Below, one piece after another: positions 10,575 to 21,429 of a stretch of DNA of 64,000 bases. Where the stretch lies: NCBI GenBank assembly GCA_039105265.1, contig JAPFFF010000019.1:310001-374000 (forward strand). The letters are read 5' to 3'. The translations under genes and the position numbers were made by a program. This DNA comes from Tritrichomonas musculus (lineage: Eukaryota > Parabasalia > Tritrichomonadida > Tritrichomonadidae). Within the stretch, counting starts at the first letter, position 1; each line of letters begins with the position of its first letter. The notes under the pieces are model-generated. The model was not told the origin of the DNA. It did no database searches and saw nothing but the letters and a program-made list of their open reading frames with translations.

Positions 10575-11440
10575 GTTGTGTATTTTTCAACATCTCAGCA
10601 TCTACTTTATGTCAAAAAGTTTTGTTCATATATTTATGATCAAGATCACTTATATATTATTTTTTTTGTTTCGTAAAAATTAGTTTTTTTGAAAATGATA
10701 ATATCATAATATTTAATTACTTCTTGTTTTTAAAATTCGAATATGAGTAAAAAAATAAAATATTTAGATCATGATTTTATAAATACTTTTATTTTTCCGG
10801 TTTATTCTATATCAGGTTCAATGATCTATTTAATTTTTAATTTGAATGAAAAGATATTCAATTGTATAAAAACTCGAATAATAGAGATATTGCTTATTCC
10901 ATCTGTAACTTTTTATTCTATAGCATAGATATTATATGGCTTAATTTTAATTGGAAAATATTTCGAATTGAATGACTACATGCATTTTGAAATTTCTACA
11001 CATTTTCGAGCGATTTCAAAATGTATGTAGTCATTCAATTTGATACAAATTAATACTTTCTAACTTGATTATGATGTAATAAATAGAGACTTAAAAAGTT
11101 ACGGATGGAATAAGAAATATCTCTATTATTCGAGATTTTTTGTATTTGAACAAAATTGTTTAGAAAAAAATGGAATAGATCTCCTGAGAATTTAAAGAAA
11201 AAAGGGAAAAAAGCATGTTAATATATAAAATTATGATCTAAATATTTCATTTTTTACTCATATTCGAATTTTTTTAAAAAAAGAAGTAATTAAATTATGT
11301 GATATCAACATATCCTAAAAAACGATTTTTAACACAACAAAAAAAATAATATATAAGCGATACTGATTATAAATTTATGAATAAAACTTCTAGACATAAA
11401 GTAAATGTTGAGATATTTATAATACACTATACCGTTAACT
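10575..11440. repeat. Large imperfect palindrome (~430-bp arms)
   Basis: The two halves are diverged reverse complements around a centre near 11003. The centre is a strong hairpin (ATTGAATGACTACATGCATT at 10966 and its near complement ending at 11041). Further paired blocks are CGAATATGAGTAAAAAA (10738) with TTTTTTACTCATATTCG (about 11250), AATAGAGATATTGCTTATTCC with its complement near 11115, and CTACTTTATGTCAAAAAG with its complement near 11395. Divergence between arms shows it is old. No conserved ORF. Confidence 0.7.
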
Positions 11441-12032
11441 TATATTGAAATCCACAAATATGTCATCAAATATATTTTATGATATTAAATCCTAAGCTTC
11501 CTGTATTCGATAGAAGTGAGATAACTGAAAAAAAAAAAAAAAGATTTTTTTATATTGTAATATAAAACTCTATATATAAATATATTAATATTAGATAAAT
11601 TAACTATACTAAATTATTCATCAGATGACAAAATAAATGCCAAAAGTTATTCAACCTTCCTTATTTTGGATTTAATCTTTTGATATGAAATTGAAACTGT
11701 TATCAAACCAATGTTGCTAAATATCGTTCAAATCGATTGGTATCTATGTCATAAAATAAAATCAGCATGTTATATGCATGATTACTCATTTTTATTAAGT
11801 AAAAATGATCATTTTCATTTTAAATTGAATAAAAAAGTGAAATTCACTTTTTCTGAAAAATTCAACTTTTCTGAAAATATTGTTTATCAAGTACTTTTTG
11901 ATAAAAATTATTTATACTCTCATATCTGGATCATATTTTGTAATCGATAATCCTAATATTTGTGTTTAAATATAAATTCAAAAAATTCAAAAGTTTACAA
12001 TTACAATTTATTACGTTATTTAATCTTGTTTT
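11441..12032. other. AT-rich intergenic upstream of TTLL
   Basis: Nothing recognised apart from a short A run near 11528. It presumably contains the TTLL promoter, but no specific element can be identified. Confidence 0.4.
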
Positions 12033-13910
12033 ATGTTCAATATATCCAAATCGAGTTTTGCAAAGCAGCAAAAGTATAAGCCAAACAAGCTTACAGCAAA
12101 TATCGAGAACTGTGGTTATGCTTCTGTTGAAAGATGTCTTCAAAGAATGGGATATAAAATTACAACTGATCGATTTTATAATTTATTATATTGGTGTGAC
12201 ACAAACGTTAGCCTCGAATTTCCGTTTACATTGCAAGAATGGCAATTTGTCAATCATTTTCCAGGAACTTTTTCAATATCAAAAAAAATCGATCTAGCAA
12301 GAAATATTGAACGAATGCAAAAAAATTTTCCTGATTTATACGATTTTCATCCGAAATCTTTCATTGTTCCTACTCAGTCATTCGATTTAAAAATGTATTT
12401 AAATTCACATGGACGAAAAACTTTTATAATTAAGCCAGATCTTGGATCACAAGGGCGTGGGATTTTTCTCGTACAAGACTCAGATAGTGTTAATGAATGT
12501 ACAGAAGCTGCAATTGCACAAGAATACATTTCACCATTTTTAATTGATGGACTTAAATTTGACTTACGAATATATGCACTTGTAACTTCTGTTGATCCAC
12601 TTCGAATTTACATTTTTGATGAAGGAATGGCGAGGTTTTGTACAGAACCTTATCAAAATCCTACATCAAATAATTTGAATGAAATATATCGTCATTTGAC
12701 CAATTATTCAGTCAATAAACACAACGATCATTTTAAACAGAATAGTCAAACAGAAGGTACAGATTCACAAAGCCACAAAAGAGCGAAATCATTAGTTTTT
12801 AAAGAGATAGCTTCTCTTGGATATGATGTTGCTGAGCTTCAAAATAGTATTGATGATATAATTATTTTAACTCTTTTATCTGTTCAGCCTTTTCTTGCAC
12901 ACAATTATAAAGCCATTTTTAAAAATATCGATGATAAAAAATCACGATGTTTTGAAATTCTTGGATTTGATATATTAATTGATGAAGATTTAAAACCATG
13001 GGTTTTAGAAGTCAATCATTCACCTTCATTATCATGTGATTCGCCTTTTGATACTGAATTAAAAGACTCTGTTATCACTGGTGCTCTTAAAATAGTAAAT
13101 ATTGATCCAAATTTCATTGACAAAATAAAAAAAATTGAAAGACATAAAACATTGCAAAGATTAGGAACGCCAAATCCTTCATCAAATTTATATAATAGTA
13201 ATAATAATAGCAATATAAATGCTCAAATTACTAAAGTTAATTTCCCTAATCATATTAGTTCGTCTAAATCAAGCAACATTTTTTACAATTCAAAGATCAA
13301 TAACAAAAATATCGAAAATTTACTCCTAAATAATGCCAATTCAATTGAATTTGACGTCGAGAAAGAATATGAAATAGCGAGGACCCAAACAAAATGGCGT
13401 TTAATTTATCCAATAAAAGATAACAATGGTAAACCAGATTTGTCAGCGAAAAAACAACTTTTTGATGACGTTCTCTCTAAAAATTCATCAATGCCATTAG
13501 GAGGAATGGACGAAACAGCAGCATCTCGACAAAGGAGAGAAGCTGTTCATGCTTATATACAAGCAATTGAGGAGCGAAACAGTCCTCCGAAGAAATATCA
13601 TCAATATCCTATTCAATCTCAATCACAATTACAAGTCCAAAAAGACTCGCCTAATAAATCTCCGAAAGTTATCGTTGCTAAAATGTCGCCATCATATAAT
13701 AGACCTACGAAATCAGTTCTTCTTTTAAGAGAAGCTCAAAAGAAAAAAATTCAGGAAGAAAAAAAGAAAGAGACAATGTTTCTTTTCTCTCCTGAGTATG
13801 AAAATTACTTAAAAATGGAAAAATCTGGTAAAATCCAGAGAGCCAAAACTCCAAACGTCCAGGCTATTCAAGCTGGAAAAATCAGAGGCCCGATAGCGAA
13901 GCCTTTGTAA
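12033..13910 (+). CDS. Tubulin tyrosine ligase-like (TTLL) amino-acid ligase
   Basis: ATP-dependent ligase of the TTLL family, which adds glutamate or glycine chains (or tyrosine) to tubulin tails; likely acts on axonemal or cytoskeletal microtubules. The 625-residue protein has the TTL domain at about residues 20-365: FIIKPDLGSQGRGIFL (ATP-grasp Lys134 region), QEYISPFLIDGLKFDLRIY (adenine and Mg region), HLTNYSVNKHN at 221-231, and the metal-binding EVNHSPSL with Glu326 and Asn328. The spacing and the HLTNYSVNK motif are typical of polyglutamylase-type members (TTLL4/6/13 group), not classical TTL, but the product amino acid cannot be fixed from sequence alone. The C-terminal 260 residues are Asn/Ser/Gln-rich with a basic tail, possibly for microtubule binding. 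Start chosen at the first ATG in frame, 20 residues before conserved sequence. Confidence 0.95.
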   Translation: MFNISKSSFAKQQKYKPNKLTANIENCGYASVERCLQRMGYKITTDRFYNLLYWCDTNVSLEFPFTLQEWQFVNHFPGTFSISKKIDLARNIERMQKNFPDLYDFHPKSFIVPTQSFDLKMYLNSHGRKTFIIKPDLGSQGRGIFLVQDSDSVNECTEAAIAQEYISPFLIDGLKFDLRIYALVTSVDPLRIYIFDEGMARFCTEPYQNPTSNNLNEIYRHLTNYSVNKHNDHFKQNSQTEGTDSQSHKRAKSLVFKEIASLGYDVAELQNSIDDIIILTLLSVQPFLAHNYKAIFKNIDDKKSRCFEILGFDILIDEDLKPWVLEVNHSPSLSCDSPFDTELKDSVITGALKIVNIDPNFIDKIKKIERHKTLQRLGTPNPSSNLYNSNNNSNINAQITKVNFPNHISSSKSSNIFYNSKINNKNIENLLLNNANSIEFDVEKEYEIARTQTKWRLIYPIKDNNGKPDLSAKKQLFDDVLSKNSSMPLGGMDETAASRQRREAVHAYIQAIEERNSPPKKYHQYPIQSQSQLQVQKDSPNKSPKVIVAKMSPSYNRPTKSVLLLREAQKKKIQEEKKKETMFLFSPEYENYLKMEKSGKIQRAKTPNVQAIQAGKIRGPIAKPL

Positions 13911-14412
13911 ATAGATTAATATTGTTTGTTTTATATTATTTTGTATATTAAATGTTTATATGCTTTTATTTTAATGTTTCTTTTATCTTTTATAAACTAG
14001 CAATTTGAATATAAGAAATGTTTAATCAATTGAAATATTAAGATATTGAATTAAAAAAAAAAACTGAGAATGAATGGTATTTAAAGTGTCTATTCATATT
14101 GATCTTAAAAAAATGAATAATTTGATTGATAATTGATTAAAGCAAGTAAAATCCATAAGATTTAATTTTTTTTAATATTTTTTATAAGATTCTTTTTCGA
14201 TTCATTAGTTGGGTTTCTGTTTATACAAGATGGAAGCAAAAAGATAAAAAAATCAGTAATCATGAATATTTCCATTATTTAATCATGAAAAAAAAAAAAA
14301 AATACGAATTTTTGTTTCAAAATTTTGTTTGATTGAAATTCTTATCTCCAATAAGCAAAGATATAAAACTAAAATAACATTTATTATAAAAATCTAAAAA
14401 AATAACAAAAAT
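13911..14412. other. Intergenic between convergent genes
   Basis: The 3' ends of the TTLL and the CARMIL-like gene face each other here. AT-rich with short A runs; no feature recognised. Confidence 0.5.
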
Positions 14413-17400
14413 CTATTCGCTTCCGTTCACTAATGCTGTCATCAAATTTTCCAAAGAAAACTTTTCCTTAATTTTTTTAACTGCCTTTTCATAACTTTCC
14501 TTTGGTTTAATTCCGCTTGGGAACTTCCATTCTTTGCTTTCAACATTGTCGCTTTCATCGTCATTATCATCGCTCGATGTAGGCTGTCTTTTCTTGGGTT
14601 TCCTAACTTCAGAGTCTGAAACACTCCTCTTTTTAATTTTGGTCTTTTTAAGTGGTTTTTCTTCTTCGGTGTCAGAATTGGAGTCAGAAGAAACTGAGAC
14701 GTTTCTTTTGTTCGTTTTCTTTCTGCTTTTTTGCCTTTCTTCTTCAGTAGAAGAGTCGGAATCGGAATCATTTTTTCTTTTATCGCTTTTTGATATTAAA
14801 TATTGTTTCTTGTGGTCTAAAATGTCATCTTCATCATCTGTATCGTCTGTTGTGTCACTTTTATCATCATCTTCATCACTAGCTTTACTTTTTCGTTCTT
14901 TTTCTGTCTTTTTTATCGATTTTTTCTCATTTTTATTCGACTTTTTCTTTTGTTTCTCTTTTTCTTCTTCTTTTCTTTTTGTATTGTTTTCAACTTCACT
15001 TTTAACTTCACTTTCTTCAGAATTTTTTTTCTTTTTCTGAGTCTGTTTTTTCTTCTTTTTTGGACTTTCATCGCTCCTCGAGTCTTCATTATCTTCCCCT
15101 GGAGTGAGTGAAAGGAAGTCCTCAACTTCCTTTGAGACGTAGAGTGGAAAATCTCTATCGGTGTCAAAATTAAAAATTTCAATATTTCTCGCCATATAAT
15201 TTTTACCGAATAAAAGCTTATCATAACGAATAATAGGGAAGTCTTCATCTTCACTCTGGCTTGAATCAGAGTTATCTCGATTTTTCTTCTTTTTCTTGTC
15301 CACTTTTTCAGAGGTCTTTGAAATATCTCTATTTACGGTTTCATAGTAAAATTTTTCTTTAGAAAGATGTATCAAAAGTTTCTTGCAATGACTGATGTTT
15401 GCGTCATGGATGTTCTTCATTTCTTCAGCTGGCCATTCCACCACAATTTTTGTTTTTCTTTTCACTTTTGAAACGAAATAATTGAATTGATCTTTGGTCT
15501 CAAATCCTGTATTTTTGAATGAAACTTTTTGAATGTTTAAATTAGCTTCAATTGCTTCACTGAATAAGTTGAGTCCTTCAGGATTATCTAGCCTTTGTCC
15601 ACTGATGTTGATGTAGCTGAGTGGATTGTTCGTTTTTTTAATTGCCTCAAAAAGTGGATAAATTGAATGGCCACTCAAATTTTGACTCAAACGGATATTT
15701 TCGGTGTCACTTTTTTTCTTGCTGTTGTCTTCGTTCAAAGGCCTCGTGTTTCCGCATATAATCAATGATTTAAGATTCTTTGCGTCATTTATCAAATACT
15801 TCGAAAACTGTTTAATTAACGAATTTTGCTTCAATTTGCCATTTGTTCCTTCTTCCTCTTCTAGCTCGGCACTGAAGCAGTAAGAGACGTCGAGCTCGAT
15901 AAGTCTTTTTGATTTTGAGAGGAAGTTTATAAAATCAGAAGAAATAGGATTCCCTGCCCAGTCCAGATGCACCAAATATGACTTTTTCAGATTTGTGTAA
16001 AATCCGGCCAAATATGAATTCAATTCATTATAATAGTTTAATGAGTTATTAAAGCAATTGCTTTCATTGTCGGTTTGTTGGAACGAGCCACCTTTGATGC
16101 CCCTGATAGACAGATGAAAACCGCCATAACCGCCATCTTTATTTTTTGGCCTAAACGAGGAGGCCGCCTGCAGTAATGCAATCAATGACTTGTATCTCAG
16201 CCCCCACCTCACATTTCTAACGTACAAAACCGCCAAAGATTGAGGGAAGACGATATCGTCTGACCGAAACTCCACATCGTCGTCTGGATTGTAGTCTTCG
16301 CCGTTAATGTTAGGATTGCGTTTTTTTTTACGGTTACGGTTTAATTCAAATCTTTGAGGAAGGGATTTTGAGCAATAGTTGCCGCTCAAATTAAGGAGCC
16401 TGAGATTGTCCATCTTGGTGCGGTTTATGCACTGAAGTGTGCTGAGTATGTTGATATCGCAATCGGCAAGTGAAAGTGAAGTAATATTCCGAATTTTGTC
16501 AAATAAAAGCGGTAAGGTCAAATTGAATGTTTTGTTTAACGATAGCATCATGAGATAACGTGTTGTATCGTTATTCAAAAATGATGATATGAAATAATTG
16601 AATTGGTCTTCATTAAGTGAGGCGTTGAATGATAAAGATTTCAATTTATTGTTGCCTTGATTTGAATTGATCGATCGAACTAATTTGTCAATCATGTAAA
16701 AATCATTCTCGATTAATTTCATATTATCAAAACTAAGTCCTGTTAAATTGTGTTTAATTTGGCCACTATCTAATCTGCGTAGAAATTCATCAAAATTTTT
16801 TGTCATTTTTATCTTTTTAAAGCAAAGATGCCGAATGTTTTCTCGAATTGAAAATTGATAATCACTTGGTGTTTCTTTGCTTCTTCTATTCTTTATGTAT
16901 TTCGATGGGTCTTCAAAAAGCGTTGAATAAAATGTATTAAGTTGTTGAAAAATATCTATATTAGAAATATTACTAAATATTATCGATTCAACAAAGGTTA
17001 AGGCATCAAGTCCATACATAAAAGATTCAAATTCATTTGCTCTGATCTTTTTTGGAAACGAGATTTCATTTTGGTGATAAACTAAATAGGTAAAAAATCT
17101 TTTTTCGGTTTCTTTTTCAATTTCAATGTTATTTGACTTAGCATATGATATAAATCGAGAATATTGTCCAAACGAATTTTGAATTGAACGACATGAAATT
17201 TGGTAAAGATCTGATTTATTAAGACCTCGCATTTCTTGTTCTTCTGGTGTAAAAATTCTTTGAAACAAATCACCTAATTTTAATTTTATACATTTGATTT
17301 CTTGAAAATCGTCAATTCTGAATTTATATATGTCTTCCTTGAAAAATAAAGTAATGGTTTGGCCTTGGCCTAAAAGACCGTCTACGCCAACGAGATCAGC

Positions 17401-17598
17401 CCAATACTCACAACATAATTGTTTTGGTTTTGAACTAATTTTAAAAAAAATTACGCTAATATTTGTCAATAATAAAAGTCTACGATCAAATTTTTCTTTT
17501 TCTCCCTTAAATTTATCGACTTCGCATGAATGAAAAACAATGCATGATTCATTTTCAACTTGTTCTATGGCTGCTTTGGTTGAATCACGATTTTTCAT
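14413..17598 (-). CDS. CARMIL-like leucine-rich repeat protein
   Basis: Large LRR protein of 1061 residues resembling CARMIL, the family that links capping protein, Arp2/3 and myosin I at the membrane and regulates actin filament ends. Order: PH-like domain at about 15-115 (FDRRLLLLTNISVIFFKIS ... ITLFFKEDIYKFRI), helical linker, an irregular LRR solenoid at about 280-730 (for example LKSLSFNASLN, ITSLSLADCDI, LVHLDWAGNPISSDF, LIELDVSYCFS, LSYINISGQRLDNPEG), then a 250-residue Lys/Glu/Asp/Ser low-complexity tail (about 770-1020), and a short helical C-terminus ending VNGSE. Classical CARMILs have a capping-protein-interaction motif in the tail; I cannot identify one here. No membrane segment. 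Such PH-LRR proteins form a family in trichomonads, so a paralogue with another role is possible. Confidence 0.8.
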   Translation of the reverse strand: MKNRDSTKAAIEQVENESCIVFHSCEVDKFKGEKEKFDRRLLLLTNISVIFFKISSKPKQLCCEYWADLVGVDGLLGQGQTITLFFKEDIYKFRIDDFQEIKCIKLKLGDLFQRIFTPEEQEMRGLNKSDLYQISCRSIQNSFGQYSRFISYAKSNNIEIEKETEKRFFTYLVYHQNEISFPKKIRANEFESFMYGLDALTFVESIIFSNISNIDIFQQLNTFYSTLFEDPSKYIKNRRSKETPSDYQFSIRENIRHLCFKKIKMTKNFDEFLRRLDSGQIKHNLTGLSFDNMKLIENDFYMIDKLVRSINSNQGNNKLKSLSFNASLNEDQFNYFISSFLNNDTTRYLMMLSLNKTFNLTLPLLFDKIRNITSLSLADCDINILSTLQCINRTKMDNLRLLNLSGNYCSKSLPQRFELNRNRKKKRNPNINGEDYNPDDDVEFRSDDIVFPQSLAVLYVRNVRWGLRYKSLIALLQAASSFRPKNKDGGYGGFHLSIRGIKGGSFQQTDNESNCFNNSLNYYNELNSYLAGFYTNLKKSYLVHLDWAGNPISSDFINFLSKSKRLIELDVSYCFSAELEEEEGTNGKLKQNSLIKQFSKYLINDAKNLKSLIICGNTRPLNEDNSKKKSDTENIRLSQNLSGHSIYPLFEAIKKTNNPLSYINISGQRLDNPEGLNLFSEAIEANLNIQKVSFKNTGFETKDQFNYFVSKVKRKTKIVVEWPAEEMKNIHDANISHCKKLLIHLSKEKFYYETVNRDISKTSEKVDKKKKKNRDNSDSSQSEDEDFPIIRYDKLLFGKNYMARNIEIFNFDTDRDFPLYVSKEVEDFLSLTPGEDNEDSRSDESPKKKKKQTQKKKKNSEESEVKSEVENNTKRKEEEKEKQKKKSNKNEKKSIKKTEKERKSKASDEDDDKSDTTDDTDDEDDILDHKKQYLISKSDKRKNDSDSDSSTEEERQKSRKKTNKRNVSVSSDSNSDTEEEKPLKKTKIKKRSVSDSEVRKPKKRQPTSSDDNDDESDNVESKEWKFPSGIKPKESYEKAVKKIKEKFSLENLMTALVNGSE

Positions 17599-17819
17599 AA
17601 AATTTTATTTTTCAATTATTTTTGAATATTTTTTATTGAAACATTATTAAAAAAATCATCAATTTTATACATACAATTAGGTATTATTTTTTTAAAAAAA
17701 TGTTATTTATCAAAATAAATAAATATTTATTATTGTATAACATTTTTAATAAAATAATTTTAATATAAATTATTAAGATATTGGCATTTCATTTTTTTCT
17801 TTTATTCACACAAAATGTA

Positions 17820-18531
17820 TAGTCGTCCAAAAAAAGATTGATAGGAAAATTGAGAGAAAATAACGAACTACATACCAAAAATTGAGAATTTTTTCTCAAT
17901 TAGATCATTCAATAATAATTGAGAGAATTTTCCAATTCTCAGAATTTTCTTTTCCCATTCAATAAAATTGCATTTTTGAGACAAAAATATCGGCATTGAA
18001 ACGGATGTTCTTCCAAAAAATATCAACCGTAGATACAATTTAAGACGAGGAATATAAACTCAAACGACATAAAAACGACCAGAGAGTGTCAATTACATGA
18101 AAGCAGCTACCAAATAGATTCAAGGAAAAATATCGTTCAAAAATCAACAAAGAATACCTCAGAAACTTAGGATTCATACCAAGTATTATGTAAGTGTAGT
18201 GGTGAATTACTTTTCTGGAAAAATCCGAGCTAAACATACAAACAGAATTTCTTTATTTTTCAATATAAATAGTTAAAATGAAGCAAACAACTGCACAAGG
18301 AAGAAATGTGCTTTAAAACTTGGATCTGGAAGGAAAAGGTTGCATAATTCACAGGAGAAATTAGTTTAGATTTTAATAAAAAAACCACTTTTTGAATTGC
18401 CAAAAAAAGATTGATTTAAACCGTATTTTTTTCTGAGAATGTAAAATATTTTTCAAAAACAAAAAATTTGAAATTGAATAGTGAGATCAGGTATTGAATA
18501 TAATTCCTATCAATCTTTTTTTGGAACACTA
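17820..18531. mobile_element. 712-bp TA-flanked inverted-repeat element
   Basis: Inverted ends TAGTCGTCCAAAAAAAGATT at the left and the near complement at the right (reverse complement TAGTGTTCCAAAAAAAGATT), continuing GATAGGAA; flanked by TA on both sides. The interior has a 65-codon minus-strand frame (18237-18040) that looks accidental. Probably a non-autonomous Tc1/mariner-type derivative; the interior could be a deleted transposase gene. Confidence 0.65.
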
Positions 18532-18533
18532 TA

Positions 18534-19022
18534 TTTCTACATTCATCTTTAATATGCATCTTTATCTTGGAATACTATTATTATCTAGGCTTTAAAAGAT
18601 CAATGATCACTTTTTATCATTCGGTCTTTTTGATAGAAAATATGCTGTCACTTTGATTGGAACTAGTCATTATGGATTAATTAAATATGTTTATTTCTAG
18701 TCATTTTTAATATAAAATGACCGCTAATATAAAATCTAGATTATTATATTCTTTTTATTTAATTTAAAAGTATAGTCAAAAAAATTAAAAATAGATGAAA
18801 GTATTAAAAAACAATTTAAAAATACAAATCCATTCACACCTGCTCTAAATATATTGAAATAATAAGGCAGATACATCGTTTTCTGAAATATAATATATGA
18901 TCAATAATATAACTTTTCCTTTGGATATATTTCAATTAACCTTATTTTATAGGTATTAAAATATTCTTTGTCTTCTCTTTTTAATATTTTTGATATATAT
19001 TGCGAATAAAAGTTAAATAAAG
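18534..19022. other. AT-rich intergenic, no gene supported
   Basis: No long frame or repeat seen; lies downstream of the minus-strand lipase. Confidence 0.4.
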
Positions 19023-20195
19023 TTAATTTTCGTTTTTTTCTTCAATCATTTTGCTTTCAATTAACTTTTGTGCACATTCATCATAGACATTCATAGAATG
19101 ATTGTTTTCATCAAGACCAAGAACAAATCTGCTGAAATACTCACAAGATTGAATTTTTCTCAGCGAAACTGTTTTGAAAAAATCACCTTTCAACTCATAT
19201 AAATAAAGCTCACCAGGTGGAAAGAGTTCTGTCGAAACGATGAATTTTTTATGATCTTTGATTTCTTGGGCAATTTCTTCTTTTGTTGGAGGAGGATTAT
19301 CAAAAGGATTTTGTTCCATATCAATTGATGTATCAAAACTATCAGATGGCATATCAATATTGCGAATCAATTTTTCGTGGATGATTTTGCCGATCCAATC
19401 AGGTAAAAGATCACTTGACGTCGATGCAATATTATGAAATGATAAAAAAGGAACAAAATCTCCTGACAAAACAAAAGAAGTTACGTTTTTCCGAGATTCT
19501 TCCCATAAAGAACGACTCACTGACGCGGCTGGAGCAAAAATTATCCCTCGTATTGGAAAATCAGGAATGTCTCTTTTCATTTGTTCAACAACTGCTGAAG
19601 CAACTGCACCGCCTAAGCTATGGCCTGTGATAATAACAGGTCGATTTCCATTGCTTTTTGAAGTTTGCACTAAAAAATCTTTGACTAGGGCCATAACACT
19701 TAAAGACGAGTCAAGAACGCCAGAATGCATTAACCCACCATAAACATTTGCAGCATTTGCCTTTAAATCTGTTAAAAAATCTTTAAAGCAGTATGATCCA
19801 CGACAAGTCATAAATATAGTATTTAATTCATCACTATTTGTAATAATAAAGGGTGTTGCTTTACTAGTGTAATCACTTAGATCTGGTTCAAATATTATTT
19901 TTCCAGCATTTTTAGGTAACTCCCTTTGATCAGGACAGTGATAAACCTCTTTTGAAAGTGAAGAGCAAATATGAATAAGATTTAATTCATCTGTATTGAA
20001 TGCATCATGAGCATCCTCTGTGGGATCTGGATCTGTCAGATTTGCAATATTAATGCTCATTAAGTAGCCAAATGTAAAAGTTTTTACTGGATTCATTGCC
20101 ACTTGCCCTGCTATAATGGTCCCGTTTACTGCCTCTGGTGAATTAAGAAATTTCCCTTTGATTTCATTGATAAAAGAAGAAAATTTATTTAGCAT
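19023..20195 (-). CDS. Class-3 lipase-like alpha/beta hydrolase
   Basis: Alpha/beta hydrolase of the lipase class 3 family, which cleaves acyl esters of glycerides or phospholipids. The 390-residue protein carries the nucleophile elbow VIITGHSLGGAVAS with Ser193, the oxyanion strand MTCRGSYCFKDFLTDL (about 129-144), and the strand FVLSGDFVPFLS with candidate catalytic Asp246. The catalytic His is not certain; His254 (SFHNIA) or the conserved region near 360-370 are candidates. No signal peptide, so an intracellular enzyme is likely. It faces away from a second lipase of the same family (20329-21429) across 133 bp, suggesting an inverted duplication with shared promoter. Confidence 0.88.
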   Translation of the reverse strand: MLNKFSSFINEIKGKFLNSPEAVNGTIIAGQVAMNPVKTFTFGYLMSINIANLTDPDPTEDAHDAFNTDELNLIHICSSLSKEVYHCPDQRELPKNAGKIIFEPDLSDYTSKATPFIITNSDELNTIFMTCRGSYCFKDFLTDLKANAANVYGGLMHSGVLDSSLSVMALVKDFLVQTSKSNGNRPVIITGHSLGGAVASAVVEQMKRDIPDFPIRGIIFAPAASVSRSLWEESRKNVTSFVLSGDFVPFLSFHNIASTSSDLLPDWIGKIIHEKLIRNIDMPSDSFDTSIDMEQNPFDNPPPTKEEIAQEIKDHKKFIVSTELFPPGELYLYELKGDFFKTVSLRKIQSCEYFSRFVLGLDENNHSMNVYDECAQKLIESKMIEEKNEN

Positions 20196-20328
20196 TTATT
20201 AAGATTTTGTGATGAACTTTTTGAAATTATAACTTCAAAAAGTTATTTTCATATATACGTTTTATTATGTTTCTGCTAATACTTTATTATAAATAAATAG
20301 TTAACCTGATGGGCATGATCAATTATTC
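20196..20328. promoter_or_regulatory. Shared divergent promoter region of the two lipases
   Basis: Only 133 bp separate the two start codons, so both promoters must lie here. AT-rich; no specific motif can be assigned with confidence, though TCAATTATTC just before the right-hand ATG loosely resembles a TCA-type initiator. Confidence 0.45.
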
Positions 20329-21429
20329 ATGAATATTACATTAGTTTTAACTTGTCTTAAACTTTCATCGCTTATTTATAATGAGACAAAAGTGTTAGAT
20401 AAGTTTTCTTTAATAAATTCATATGAAGAAAATTCTGAGCATCCAAAATTTTTAATTGCAAAGAAAAATGAAGATATTTTTGTTGTAATTAGAGGTGAAG
20501 CTAGCCTAGTCGACCTGGAAACAATAATTGATTTTATGCCTGTCAATTTAAAATCTAACTCGAGAATAAGTAACTTCCCACCAGAGTTTTCTGGCTCATT
20601 TGTAACATCAAGTATATTAAAATCAGCCCATAACATTATTAAAGAAATCGAGCCAGAAATTATCAATTGCTCTGGAAAAATTATATTTACTGGGCACTCG
20701 TATGGTGGTTCTGTAGCGGCAATGGCAGCTACCTTAATAAGATTAAATACTGCAAACAACAAATCGCAAAATCAAATTAATGAAAATGTAAATGCACGCA
20801 CAAAAAAAAATAGCTACAACATCAGAACATTTGCTATAACATTTGGAAGCTATCCTTGTATATCGCCTGATCTTTTCCAATTCACAAAGAAATTTGTTAC
20901 TGGTATTGTAGTTAATCATGATGTTTTCCCATCAATGAACCCAAAAAATATTAATAATATTTTAGATTCCATTGTTCAGAGAGGTATATCACAAGCCAAA
21001 AAAGGTGCTGCAAAAGTTACAATGTTATTTGCACAAATATGTCAATATTTTGTAAACGAATCAAAAAAAAATCTCAAAATTGATATAAGTAGAAAATCTT
21101 TAGAAATGACTTTAAAGCTTGTTAAAACTGCGCCAAAAGCAGCGAATATCAAAATGATAAATGCAGGAATTGTTTATCATATTTTTGATGAAGTTGATGC
21201 AAGTAAGCCTAATAAAAAGAAATTTTCAAATTTATTTAAAGTTCGTGATGATTCAGATGTTATGGATCATTTTGAAAACGATAAAAATATAGATATCACC
21301 CAATTTGATGAAGATGTTGAATATGGAAGTTTGCTTGAACTACTCAGTGGAATATCTGATCATTACATAACTTCTTATCGTAATGTTATTGAAAAATCGC
21401 AAAATGTTAAATTCCCATACTATATATAA
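20329..21429 (+). CDS. Class-3 lipase-like alpha/beta hydrolase
   Basis: A 366-residue paralogue of the divergently placed lipase. The nucleophile elbow is KIIFTGHSYGGSVAAMAA with Ser124, preceded by the oxyanion strand FVVIRGEASLVDLETIIDF. A candidate catalytic Asp is in VVNHDVFPSMNP (about residue 204), and a candidate His lies late in the chain (SGISDHYITSYR), which matches the usual class-3 order Ser-Asp-His. No signal peptide or membrane helix. Shorter at the N-terminus than its partner by about 70 residues. It likely acts on intracellular or phagosomal lipid; substrate unknown. Confidence 0.87.
   Translation: MNITLVLTCLKLSSLIYNETKVLDKFSLINSYEENSEHPKFLIAKKNEDIFVVIRGEASLVDLETIIDFMPVNLKSNSRISNFPPEFSGSFVTSSILKSAHNIIKEIEPEIINCSGKIIFTGHSYGGSVAAMAATLIRLNTANNKSQNQINENVNARTKKNSYNIRTFAITFGSYPCISPDLFQFTKKFVTGIVVNHDVFPSMNPKNINNILDSIVQRGISQAKKGAAKVTMLFAQICQYFVNESKKNLKIDISRKSLEMTLKLVKTAPKAANIKMINAGIVYHIFDEVDASKPNKKKFSNLFKVRDDSDVMDHFENDKNIDITQFDEDVEYGSLLELLSGISDHYITSYRNVIEKSQNVKFPYYI

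Noticed and set aside
14534-15040. 168-codon Ser/Phe/Leu frame on the plus strand
   Set aside because: Exact shadow of the Lys/Glu/Asp/Ser-rich tail of the CARMIL-like gene on the minus strand.
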